Positions 43,876 through 51,933 of a stretch of 64,000 bases of DNA are shown here, piece after piece. How positions within the stretch are numbered: position 1 is the stretch's first letter; every line of letters begins with the position of its first letter. The stretch is from G963669295 sp963669295 (lineage in GTDB: Bacteria > Bacteroidota > Bacteroidia > Flavobacteriales_D > CALLUQ01): assembly GCA_963669295.1 (NCBI GenBank), contig OY769938.1:372001-436000 (forward strand), written 5' to 3'. Under the pieces are notes generated by a model, which saw only the letters and a list, made by a program, of their open reading frames with translations, was not told where the DNA came from and searched no databases. The translations under genes were made by a program, and so were the position numbers.

Positions 43876-44502
43876 TTACCCAATAATTGTTTGCCAGGTG
43901 CTTTTGGTAAACCCTTCGTACATGCTGTCTTTTGTGCAGTTGATGAACATCTCCTTATTCCTGAGGTAACGGTCCATTTGGTTGGCACAAAGGTTTAACT
44001 TTCGTTCGATACGAACATTGCCCCGCTTGGCACGATCGTAATCGGTATGATCGTCGTACCACTTAGAGCGTTTATTGTCGATTACCTGCATGTCTAAGCC
44101 AAACACCAATACCTTTTTTTGAGGAAAGTATTTTTCCAACAATTGTAGCAACCACACGATGGTATAGTTGCCTCCCAATTTTTCTCGCTTCTCATCAAAC
44201 CAGTAATCCACCTTTCCATACAAAGGAAGGTTGGAGTTTCGAAAGGCACGTTCGCGCGCCAAAAAGATATTGTTCTTATCTCTTTTAGCGTAAAAATCGT
44301 TGAGCCAGGTACTCACCTTTTTATCCGACCACATGTTAACATGCCCTACCAATTTAATGGGCGCATAATTCATGGTAATCATAAACGAATGCTGCTTAAT
44401 TTGTTCCACCTCCGATGATGGCATATTATTGATGGAGTTGCCCGACCCAAATACCGAAATCACCGATTCCTTTATGGGCATATCCTGGAAATACTTTTTC
44501 AT
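43876..44502 (-). CDS. Unrecognised protein, possible MptE/DUF115-like Rossmann fold
   Basis: I do not recognise this 208-residue protein with certainty. The N-terminal VISVFGSGNSINNMP, followed by MITMNYAPIKLVGHVNMWSD, is like the start of DUF115/MptE-like or related sugar-transferase proteins that report a position of an object by Rossmann-type binding. The middle has a tyrosine- and charge-rich part (YGKVDYWFDEKREKLGGNY) and a later strand KKVLVFGLDMQVID. There is no signal peptide. The frame extends 71 codons upstream, but the ATG at 44502 begins the recognisable part. It stands alone between the catabolic cluster and the injection-system cluster. Confidence 0.5.
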   Translation of the reverse strand: MKKYFQDMPIKESVISVFGSGNSINNMPSSEVEQIKQHSFMITMNYAPIKLVGHVNMWSDKKVSTWLNDFYAKRDKNNIFLARERAFRNSNLPLYGKVDYWFDEKREKLGGNYTIVWLLQLLEKYFPQKKVLVFGLDMQVIDNKRSKWYDDHTDYDRAKRGNVRIERKLNLCANQMDRYLRNKEMFINCTKDSMYEGFTKSTWQTIIG

Positions 44503-44920
44503 AATCTCAATTGTTCCACTGCACAAAATGCACCTATAGTATAAACGTTTTTTTGAACAGTATATTTTCTGTGAACAGCCACACAATTTTTTTGTGTCAC
44601 TCCTCTCAAACTTGCAGGCTGAAAATAACCAATCATTTTGAAAAAAAGAGTGTGGCAAAAATACTACCCTGTGAATTGCGCCTAACAAATACACACACAA
44701 CCACCTCACAAACAAGCATTTAACAAAAGTGCCATTTCATTTCCAGTATAAATTCAGTGATCAAACTGTCCTTTCTTTATTGGTAAGAATGTTCAATTTT
44801 TATGATCCTAAAAGTTATTGATGAACTTTTAGACGTGTAGTATTTATGCTGGAAGCTTATGATAAAGCACAGTACAAGTAAAACACAACCACTAAAAACC
44901 AAACTACTTAAACACCAACT
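44503..44920. other. Gene-free stretch before the eCIS cluster
   Basis: I find no coding frame with support, no TAnnTTTG element at a convincing place and only a small hairpin (ACACAA with TTGTGT, 44581-44597). The promoter of the injection-system operon must lie here, probably within the last about 100 bases, but I cannot point to it. Confidence 0.5.
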
Positions 44921-45529
44921 ATGCTACATACAGCACTAGACTTTCTGGCCAAAGAAATGAATGCCTACCTCGAAGTGAGAAATGGGATGGTAGGCGACAA
45001 AGTAGTGCTCACTAATGTAGCCACTGAAAATGGAGGCTGGGCCATTCCCAACGATCACATTGGACTTTCGCTCATTAACATTGAAGAAGAGCGAGTATTT
45101 AAAGAACAACGCACAGCGTTTAAAAATGAGAACGGCCAAACCGAACATTACAACCCCGAAGTAAAACTCAATTTGTACGTATTGGTTACAGCCAACTTCT
45201 CGAATGCAGAAGGAGCTAACGGTGCGGAAGTGGGAGAAGATTATAAGGAAGGGTTAAAACAGTTGTCGTACATCATTAGCTTTTTCCAGGGCAAGAATGT
45301 ATTTACCAACGACAACTCTCCTTTACTTGCCGAAACAGATCCGACCATTCAAAAAATGGTCATCGAACTTTATTCGTACTCGTTCGAGCAGTTATACAAC
45401 TTTTGGACAGTAGTAGGCGCCAAGTACCTCCCTTCCATTTTATACCGCATACGGTTAATCAAGTTCCAGGAGAAACGATCGTTGGAGAGCCCAAGAGGAT
45501 TGATCACTACTATAGACATCGAATGCTAA
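44921..45529 (+). CDS. eCIS cap/tail terminator protein (Pvc16-like, DUF4255)
   Basis: This 202-residue protein matches the DUF4255 / Pvc16 N-terminal family, which caps the distal end of the sheath and tube in extracellular contractile injection systems. Typical features are the N-terminal LDFLAKEMNAYLEVRN, the segment ISLININIEEERVFK-like (here LSLINIEEERVFKEQ), NPEVKLNLYVLVTANFS, and YKEGLKQLSYIISFFQGKNVF. It ends with the strand LPSILYRIRLIKFQE. It is the first gene of the operon and is followed after one base by an unknown gene. The same position for the cap gene is known in Photorhabdus virulence cassettes and in Bacteroidota clusters. Confidence 0.88.
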   Translation: MLHTALDFLAKEMNAYLEVRNGMVGDKVVLTNVATENGGWAIPNDHIGLSLINIEEERVFKEQRTAFKNENGQTEHYNPEVKLNLYVLVTANFSNAEGANGAEVGEDYKEGLKQLSYIISFFQGKNVFTNDNSPLLAETDPTIQKMVIELYSYSFEQLYNFWTVVGAKYLPSILYRIRLIKFQEKRSLESPRGLITTIDIEC

Positions 45530-45530
45530 T

Positions 45531-46646
45531 ATGACCAGGTCGTTCAAAATATTATTTACGGTTGATGTAAAGCACAACTTCTATGAAGATGAGGTAAGCA
45601 ACGACATTGAAATTGTACCTACCAAAGAATGTGCTCAATTGTTTAAGGATGGTAGAATGCACTTCAGAACTACCTCTACTGGCATTGTGGTATTGTACAG
45701 AGTAGATGATGACGACAATCCGTTTGTAAACCTCAATGGAGATGTAACATTTACTTTTGCCCTATACCTCAGAAACACCAATAATGTAGAGTTCCTCAAC
45801 TTTACCGATTTTACTGCGGGCAGCAAAACCTATAATGGTAAAAATGTATTGCACTTTACTAACGGTGCTACCGATGGTGATTTGGATTTTGGATACATCG
45901 ATCATTTAGAAGGTCCGGTATTTACGTACCGGTTTCCCTTTGATTTGGAAGATACAGGCGACAGTGCCACCCTTACTGTAAAGAACGAAGACGGGCTGGC
46001 CATTTCAGTACTTAAAGATACCGAAGGTGATCCTATTAACCCACCCTATGCTGTTGAAGCAGATCCAGGGGGTATTTACCGGCAATCGGTTGATTTTAAT
46101 GAACGTCCAAAAGGGTTGTACACCTTTGAAGCCGATGGCAATCCAGGCCAATCAGAAGAAGAGTTGGTATATGTTGACGAGGATCTGTATACTAAAAACG
46201 TATTTGGATTGCTCACCTTAAACTATGCTGCCGAAGACTTATACAGCAATGCAGAAGCTTTCGACATGCGTTTTGTGCGGAAGGAAACCACCTGGAAATA
46301 TTTCATTGTTAACAAAAGTGGCAACATCGATTTGGATGCTTACGACCTGGGATTAACGGATACAAGCAACGACGGTTCAAATCCGAGCAATCCTTATGAG
46401 GATAATACTTTTACCAAAGGAACAGAGCCTGACCCCAACATAGCAGTAGATGGATTTGATACGGTAGTATTTACTTCCGACCAATTGATTCCTTATTATG
46501 AATCACCAAAGTTAGGGTTGAACTTAACTAAGGCGGAACCACCGCCACCACCAAATCCTCCTCAAACAACAGTCATCAAGAATTTACCCAACCCTCCTTT
46601 AAAAGGTGTAACAACCGATACTTCGGAGGTATATATATACATATAG
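45531..46646 (+). CDS. Unknown eCIS-associated protein, 371 residues
   Basis: I do not recognise this protein. It has 371 residues, no signal peptide, and a beta-rich, acidic composition (SFKILFTVDVKHNFYEDEVS, VTFTFALYLRNTNNVEF). A proline-rich stretch (EPPPPPNPPQ) precedes the tail, which ends in a hydrophobic run (SEVYIYI). It begins 1 base after the cap gene and ends 37 bases before the first sheath gene. That position, between cap and sheath, makes it a candidate cap adaptor, since the Algoriphagus injection system has such a component. This is inference from position only; a chaperone or an effector is also possible. Confidence 0.6.
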   Translation: MTRSFKILFTVDVKHNFYEDEVSNDIEIVPTKECAQLFKDGRMHFRTTSTGIVVLYRVDDDDNPFVNLNGDVTFTFALYLRNTNNVEFLNFTDFTAGSKTYNGKNVLHFTNGATDGDLDFGYIDHLEGPVFTYRFPFDLEDTGDSATLTVKNEDGLAISVLKDTEGDPINPPYAVEADPGGIYRQSVDFNERPKGLYTFEADGNPGQSEEELVYVDEDLYTKNVFGLLTLNYAAEDLYSNAEAFDMRFVRKETTWKYFIVNKSGNIDLDAYDLGLTDTSNDGSNPSNPYEDNTFTKGTEPDPNIAVDGFDTVVFTSDQLIPYYESPKLGLNLTKAEPPPPPNPPQTTVIKNLPNPPLKGVTTDTSEVYIYI

Positions 46647-46683
46647 ATAAAACGCAAATACTAATTAACTAAAACAAATAAAT

Positions 46684-48489
46684 ATGGCAACTTCTTTCAA
46701 AACTCCTGGGGTGTACATCCAGGAAATTAGCAAACTGCCTGCCTCCATTGCTCCGGTTGAAACCGCTATACCGGCATTTGTAGGATATACGGAAACCGCT
46801 TCGGACAACGGAGACCCGGTCACCAATAAGCCGATCCGTATTACCTCGCTCCTCGAATACGAGGAAATATTTGGTGGGCCTTACGATGAAAAATTTACAG
46901 TTACCCTTAGCGGTGAGGGCGACACAATAGCAAATACCACCATTACGGTATCTCCTACATTAGAAGATTACATGGATCCCCTGAATGCTAATAGGGTATC
47001 GCCTTATGTACTGTACTACCATGTACAAATGTTCTTTGAAAATGGTGGTGGTCCTTGCTACATCGTTTCCGTTGGTGCTTATACCGACTATCCATGGACC
47101 ATTGACGATGCAGCATTGGATACTGGATTGGACAAGCTGGAAGAAGAGGATGAACCCACACTCCTGGTCATTCCTGAAGCCATTTCACTGGGAGATTCAC
47201 CACGCAGATCGTTGTACGATGCCATGCTGGCTCAGTGTAACAAATTACAAGATCGTTTTGCCATTCTTGATGTGAAAGAAGTTGCCAACAATACGGTAAA
47301 ACAAGATGGCGACGATTTTAGAGACAACAATGTAAGCCTGGATTACTTGAAGTATGGTGGTGCCTACTACCCTTCTTTAAAAACGGCCATTGTTACCAAT
47401 TACGAAAACACTGATGTAACAATTGCTGATAATCGTACTGGTACAGGTGTAAACCTTTATACCGAAACCGATCACTCGCTTGATACCATTTTAAATGGTG
47501 AAGCGCAAGCTGCAGCAACAGGAACCATTACCATCAACGCTGCTGCATCGCTAGCCGGTACTGGCGCTACCATTACCATCGATGGTGATGTTTATACCGA
47601 AGGCATTGAGTGGAGTGCAACTGGCAATAAAACAGCCAATCGCGACTCCTTGTTCGATGCTATGGATGGCGCTACAGGTGCTACTTACACAGTAGAAAAA
47701 AGTGGCCTTTACGACATCATTATTACCTACGGTACGGTAGGGCCTTCTGGAAACTCCATTGACTTCACACTTGATTTCAATACCAATAATGCTGGTAGTA
47801 ACAAAGTACTCATTACTGGTGATGGTTTCCTTGAAGGTGGTGATTTTGCGAACAGCCCTAACACCTTACTTTACAATGCCATTACCACTGAGTTAGAGCG
47901 TTACAAAGTAAAGCTTTACCCTTCAGGCACTATGGCAGGCATTTACGCTCGTGTTGATACCGACCGTGGCGTATGGAAAGCACCTGCAAATGTAAGTGTA
48001 AAGAACATCGTAGCACCTAATGTTATGGTAACTGCTGAAGAGCAAGAAAGCCTGAACATTGATGCCACTTCTGGCAAGTCGATCAATGCCATCCGCACCT
48101 TTGCGGGTAAAGGCACCCTGGTTTGGGGCGCAAGAACACTGGCTGGCAACGACAACGAATGGCGTTATGTGCCAGTGCGTAGGCTTTACATCTTCATTGA
48201 AGAATCGGTGAAGAAAGCTACTGAGTTTGTGGTGTTTGAACCCAACGATGCCAATACCTGGTTAAGGGTGAAAACCATGATCGAAAACTTCCTTTCCGGG
48301 TTATGGAAAGAAGGAGCCCTGGCAGGTGCTAAGCCCGAAGAAGCTTATTTCGTGAACATCGGTTTGGGAGTAACCATGACCGCTCAAGATATACTGGAAG
48401 GAAGAATGATTGTTGAAATCGGACTGGCAGCAGTTCGTCCAGCTGAATTCATCGTTCTGAAGTTCATGCACAAGATTCAAGAATCATAA
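46684..48489 (+). CDS. eCIS contractile sheath protein 1 with inserted domain
   Basis: This 601-residue protein is a phage-tail-sheath family member (Pvc2/3/4-like). Its N-terminus (TPGVYIQEISKLPASIAPVE) and C-terminal third (LNIDATSGKSINAIRTFAGK, VPVRRLYIFIEESVKKATEF, EPNDANTWLRVKTMIENFL) match sheath 2 closely and form the conserved packing core. Residues about 275-388 form an extra domain absent from sheath 2 (GTITINAAASLAGTGATITI, then VGPSGNSIDFTLDF and TGDGFLEGGDF). It lies in the variable outer domain, so it should decorate the particle surface. Sheath proteins assemble around the tube and contract to drive it. Two sheath genes in a row are usual for eCIS. Confidence 0.92.
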   Translation: MATSFKTPGVYIQEISKLPASIAPVETAIPAFVGYTETASDNGDPVTNKPIRITSLLEYEEIFGGPYDEKFTVTLSGEGDTIANTTITVSPTLEDYMDPLNANRVSPYVLYYHVQMFFENGGGPCYIVSVGAYTDYPWTIDDAALDTGLDKLEEEDEPTLLVIPEAISLGDSPRRSLYDAMLAQCNKLQDRFAILDVKEVANNTVKQDGDDFRDNNVSLDYLKYGGAYYPSLKTAIVTNYENTDVTIADNRTGTGVNLYTETDHSLDTILNGEAQAAATGTITINAAASLAGTGATITIDGDVYTEGIEWSATGNKTANRDSLFDAMDGATGATYTVEKSGLYDIIITYGTVGPSGNSIDFTLDFNTNNAGSNKVLITGDGFLEGGDFANSPNTLLYNAITTELERYKVKLYPSGTMAGIYARVDTDRGVWKAPANVSVKNIVAPNVMVTAEEQESLNIDATSGKSINAIRTFAGKGTLVWGARTLAGNDNEWRYVPVRRLYIFIEESVKKATEFVVFEPNDANTWLRVKTMIENFLSGLWKEGALAGAKPEEAYFVNIGLGVTMTAQDILEGRMIVEIGLAAVRPAEFIVLKFMHKIQES

Positions 48490-48540
48490 AACACAATAAG
48501 TCGAATTAAAAAGCTAAAAATCAAACTAAAACAATAAATC

Positions 48541-49974
48541 ATGGCAACAACATTTAAAACGCCCGGTGTATATATACAAGAGATTTCTACTTTGCCTGCT
48601 TCAATTGCAGCAGTAGAGACGGCAATTCCAGCTTTCATTGGATACACCGAAAAAGCATCAAAAGATGGCGAAAGTCTTTTTGATGTTGCAACCAGAATTA
48701 CTTCGATGTTGGAATACGAAGAAATCTTCGGAGGTCCATTCGATGAGTCAAATAACATTACAGTAACAGTAGACGACACTACCGACCCAACCACGGGTGT
48801 AGTAAGCAGATCTATCTCTGCCACTATGGGTACCCCTTCTGATTTTAAAATGTACTACAGTGTGAAAATGTTCTACGAAAACGGTGGTGGCCCTTGCTAT
48901 ATCTTATCCATGGGAACCAACGACCAGGATGCTACTGGTGCCGTTGCTGCAGTAGTGCCTCAAGACTTAAAAGATGGCATCAACTTACTTGAAAAAGTAG
49001 ATGAGCCAACATTATTGGTATTCCCAGATGAAGATGACCTTGGTGCAGCCGCTTATGGTGGTGTGTACGATGCTGCATTGGCACATTGTAACAAGCTGCA
49101 AGATCGCTTTGTTATCATGGATGTAAAAAATGATAACCTTGATCCTTCAGCCGATGCTGTATTATTTAGAGATAGCATTGGATCTGACTATTTAAAATAT
49201 GGTGCCGTTTATTATCCCAAGTTAAAAACCACATTGCCTTTTGGTTATAGTGAAGATAATCTTACCATCACCCATACCGATGACTCAGCAACTGGCGGCA
49301 GTGGCTCACAAGAAGGCAGCTCGCTTACTGCCATCAAAGCAGCTGATCCGGCTATGTACAGAGAGCTCATCGCTAAATTGGCCGAACTAACTGTAGACAT
49401 GCACCCATCGGGAGCAATGGCCGGTATTTATGCCAAAGTAGACAGCGACAGAGGGGTATGGAAAGCTCCAGCAAACACTAGTGTAAAAGCTGTTTCAGGA
49501 TTATCATCTAAAGTAACCAACGAAGATCAAGAAGGATTAAATATTGATGCTACCTCTGGAAAATCAATCAATGCCATTCGCTCATTTACTGGAAAAGGCA
49601 TTTTGGTTTGGGGAGCTCGAACATTGGCAGGTAACGATAACGAATGGCGTTATGTACCAGTAAGAAGGTTGTTCATCTTCATTGAAGAATCAGTGAAAAA
49701 AGCCACCGAATTTGTGGTATTCGAACCCAACGATGCCAATACCTGGTTAAGAGTAAAAACCATGATCGAAAACTTCTTGTCAGGATTGTGGAGAGAAGGA
49801 GCTTTAGCAGGTGCTAAGCCCGAAGATGCATTCTTCGTGAATGTAGGATTGGGTGTTACCATGACTGCTCAAGACATCTTAGAAGGAAGAATGAATGTTG
49901 AAATTGGACTGGCAGCAGTTCGCCCAGCTGAATTCATCATCTTGAAGTTCTCTCACAAATTGCAAGAATCATAA
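48541..49974 (+). CDS. eCIS contractile sheath protein 2
   Basis: The 477-residue product is a compact sheath paralogue. Its N-terminus TPGVYIQEISTLPASIAAVE and its C-terminal core (WGARTLAGNDNEWRYVPVRR, SLWREGALAGAK-like part, VGLGVTMTAQDILEGRMNVE) are near-identical to those of sheath 1. It lacks the 115-residue insertion, having only a short serine/glycine-rich loop (DDSATGGSGSQEGSS) at the same place. It is likely the main sheath subunit, with sheath 1 used at a special position or mixed in the tail. The gene follows sheath 1 after 51 bases. Confidence 0.93.
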   Translation: MATTFKTPGVYIQEISTLPASIAAVETAIPAFIGYTEKASKDGESLFDVATRITSMLEYEEIFGGPFDESNNITVTVDDTTDPTTGVVSRSISATMGTPSDFKMYYSVKMFYENGGGPCYILSMGTNDQDATGAVAAVVPQDLKDGINLLEKVDEPTLLVFPDEDDLGAAAYGGVYDAALAHCNKLQDRFVIMDVKNDNLDPSADAVLFRDSIGSDYLKYGAVYYPKLKTTLPFGYSEDNLTITHTDDSATGGSGSQEGSSLTAIKAADPAMYRELIAKLAELTVDMHPSGAMAGIYAKVDSDRGVWKAPANTSVKAVSGLSSKVTNEDQEGLNIDATSGKSINAIRSFTGKGILVWGARTLAGNDNEWRYVPVRRLFIFIEESVKKATEFVVFEPNDANTWLRVKTMIENFLSGLWREGALAGAKPEDAFFVNVGLGVTMTAQDILEGRMNVEIGLAAVRPAEFIILKFSHKLQES

Positions 49975-50023
49975 TCAAACCATTTAATCAAATCAGTAAA
50001 TAACAATTTAAAAACATACAATT

Positions 50024-50458
50024 ATGGCTATCAATTATCCAGTTTCGGCATTTCATTTTCAAGTAGAATGGGGTGGAACAAGAATCGGTTTTACCGAAGT
50101 ATCAGGATTAACCGTTGAGCTTCAACCAATCGATTACCGAGAAGGTCATACTACTGAATATCAGGTAACCAAAATGCCAGGTATTCCTCAATACTCGCCA
50201 ATCTCTTTAAAGCGCGGTATGTTCAAAGCCGACAATGAGTTCTTCCAATGGTTGAACACCGTTAAATTGAATACCATCGACAGAAGAGACTTGACCATTA
50301 GCTTGTTGAACGAAGATCATGCTCCTATTACGGTATGGAAAGTAAAAGACGCATGGCCATCTAAAGTAGAAGGTCCTTCTTTGAACTCAACAGGAAACGA
50401 AGTTGCTGTGGAAACCATCGAGTTACAGCACGAAGGATTATCTGTTGAATTCGCCTAA
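50024..50458 (+). CDS. eCIS inner tube protein (Pvc1-like)
   Basis: This 144-residue protein belongs to the gp19/Hcp-like tube family. The N-terminal VSAFHFQVEWGGTRIGFTEV and the middle SPISLKRGMFKADNEFFQWL are characteristic, as is the last strand VETIELQHEGLSVEF. Subunits stack into hexameric rings that form the needle. It is the first tube gene after the sheath genes, and the one most like the main tube subunit. Length is normal. Confidence 0.9.
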   Translation: MAINYPVSAFHFQVEWGGTRIGFTEVSGLTVELQPIDYREGHTTEYQVTKMPGIPQYSPISLKRGMFKADNEFFQWLNTVKLNTIDRRDLTISLLNEDHAPITVWKVKDAWPSKVEGPSLNSTGNEVAVETIELQHEGLSVEFA

Positions 50459-50474
50459 CCTTTAGTCGTTTAGT

Positions 50475-50951
50475 ATGGCATTGTTTTATCCACCGGTTGG
50501 GTTTCACTTCATTGTAATATTCGACCCCAGCATTCTCTTGAAATACCCTGGAATCCCAGACATTGGGTTCCAGGAGGTTTCGGGAATCAGTGCTAACATA
50601 TCAACGGAGACTTATCAGGAGGGCGGTGAAAATCGATTTGCTCACCGGCTTCCTCAGCCCGTTTCCTACTCGAACATTACACTTAAACGTGGAATGCTAA
50701 TCGGCTCATCGATGATGCGCTGGTATAAAGATGCTACCGAAAGTTTCACCTTTCAGCCATTTGACATGACCCTGGTGCTATTGAACTCGTTACACATCCC
50801 AATACAGGGCTGGAGCTTTATACAAGCCTACCCTGTAAAATGGGATATCTCAGGTATCAATGCACAAGATAATTCGATTGTGGTAGACTCGGTAGAACTT
50901 TCCTACCAGTACTTCAAACGATTGGATCCAACAGATTTGTTACCGATTTAA
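50475..50951 (+). CDS. Second eCIS tube protein (Pvc5-like)
   Basis: The 158-residue product is a diverged tube paralogue: PPVGFHFIVIFDP, DIGFQEVSGISANISTETYQ, ITLKRGMLIGSSMMRWYK, and VDSVELSYQYFKRL at the end. In related systems a second tube protein (Pvc5) makes the first ring at the baseplate and joins spike and tube. It follows the main tube gene after 16 bases. The C-terminal extension (LDPTDLLPI) is typical of the initiator type. Confidence 0.88.
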   Translation: MALFYPPVGFHFIVIFDPSILLKYPGIPDIGFQEVSGISANISTETYQEGGENRFAHRLPQPVSYSNITLKRGMLIGSSMMRWYKDATESFTFQPFDMTLVLLNSLHIPIQGWSFIQAYPVKWDISGINAQDNSIVVDSVELSYQYFKRLDPTDLLPI

Positions 50952-50967
50952 CTTAAATCATTGCACT

Positions 50968-51132
50968 ATGCCAATTGAAGTTAGAGAATTAGTGATTCAG
51001 GCTTTTGTTGACTCCTCCACTTCCAGTGGCGAAGACGATGAAGCTGGAAGTGCTGATATGGAAGCGGTAAAGCAAATCCAGGCCAGTGTAGACCAGGTCA
51101 TGGCAATGATCAAAAATAAAAACGAGCGATAA
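50968..51132 (+). CDS. DUF5908 family small eCIS protein (Pvc6-like)
   Basis: This 54-residue ORF starts with MPIEVRELVIQAFVD, the hallmark of DUF5908 proteins of contractile injection clusters, followed by an acidic, serine-rich stretch and a C-terminal helix (MEAVKQIQASVDQVMAMIK). Its stop shares an A with the ATG of the following LysM gene (TAATG), and it begins 17 bases after the second tube gene. It corresponds in position and size to Pvc6. The role is not known; it may help in baseplate assembly. Confidence 0.82.
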   Translation: MPIEVRELVIQAFVDSSTSSGEDDEAGSADMEAVKQIQASVDQVMAMIKNKNER

Positions 51133-51914
51133 TGGGATTAGCTGACTTATTAACGATAAAGGGTGGGCTGGAAAAGATGGTCATCACGGCCTTGGAAGCT
51201 CCAGACAATGATTCTGAAATATCAAGTGTTTCCGTTTTATACAATCCCACCAGTTTTAGTCAATCGTTAAAAGCAACGTTTGCTGAAGTTAAAACCGATA
51301 ATCAACCGGCCCCTAGAAGTATTTTTAGGGGAATGACAGCAGAAACACTTTCGCTTGAGTTTTTGTTTGATGCGACAGGAGCCTCCATTTCTGAAGGAGC
51401 TAAGCCTGCCGTTTCTGGCGACCATACTGAAATTGGTAAAGTCATTGAAGAATCGGGAGACCCAGGACAACGGGATGTGGTAGATGCAATCGATGCCTTT
51501 TTAGGAGTAGCGTGGAAATACGATGGCGAAGTTCATCAACCACGGCAAATCAAAGTCAATTGGGGCAAGCTTGAATTTATAGGGTACATGCATACTGCAA
51601 ACATTACCTATAAATTATTTAATTCAAGTGGACTTCCAATACGAGCCACGGTAAGCGCCACCTTTAGTAAAAACACTGATCCGGTTACAGCTGAAGCTGA
51701 GGCCAAGAAAAAATCACCTGACCTTACTAGAATCATTACGGTAAAGGAAGGCGACACCTTACCTCTGCTGGCGCAAAAATACTATGGCCAAGAATCGCTT
51801 TACCTCGAAATTGCCCGGGTAAACAAATTGAAAAACTTCAGAAAACTTAGTTCGGGTGAGAAGCTTTATTTCCCACCTATAGATAAAAATGTGACTGGCA
51901 CAAGCAATTCTTAA
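51132..51914 (+). CDS. LysM-containing eCIS hub protein (Pvc7-like)
   Basis: The 260-residue product has an N-terminal part related to tube/hub proteins (VSVLYNPTSFSQSLKATFAE, with the tube-like IKVNWGKLEFIGYMHTANIT). A C-terminal LysM domain occupies about residues 200-252 (IITVKEGDTLPLLAQKYYG, then KLSSGEKLYFPP). In Pvc7 such a protein links spike and tube and may touch peptidoglycan. It starts at the A shared with the DUF5908 stop codon, and the spike gene follows after 19 bases. Confidence 0.86.
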   Translation: MGLADLLTIKGGLEKMVITALEAPDNDSEISSVSVLYNPTSFSQSLKATFAEVKTDNQPAPRSIFRGMTAETLSLEFLFDATGASISEGAKPAVSGDHTEIGKVIEESGDPGQRDVVDAIDAFLGVAWKYDGEVHQPRQIKVNWGKLEFIGYMHTANITYKLFNSSGLPIRATVSATFSKNTDPVTAEAEAKKKSPDLTRIITVKEGDTLPLLAQKYYGQESLYLEIARVNKLKNFRKLSSGEKLYFPPIDKNVTGTSNS

Positions 51915-51933
51915 ATAGCAGTAATAAAATACA

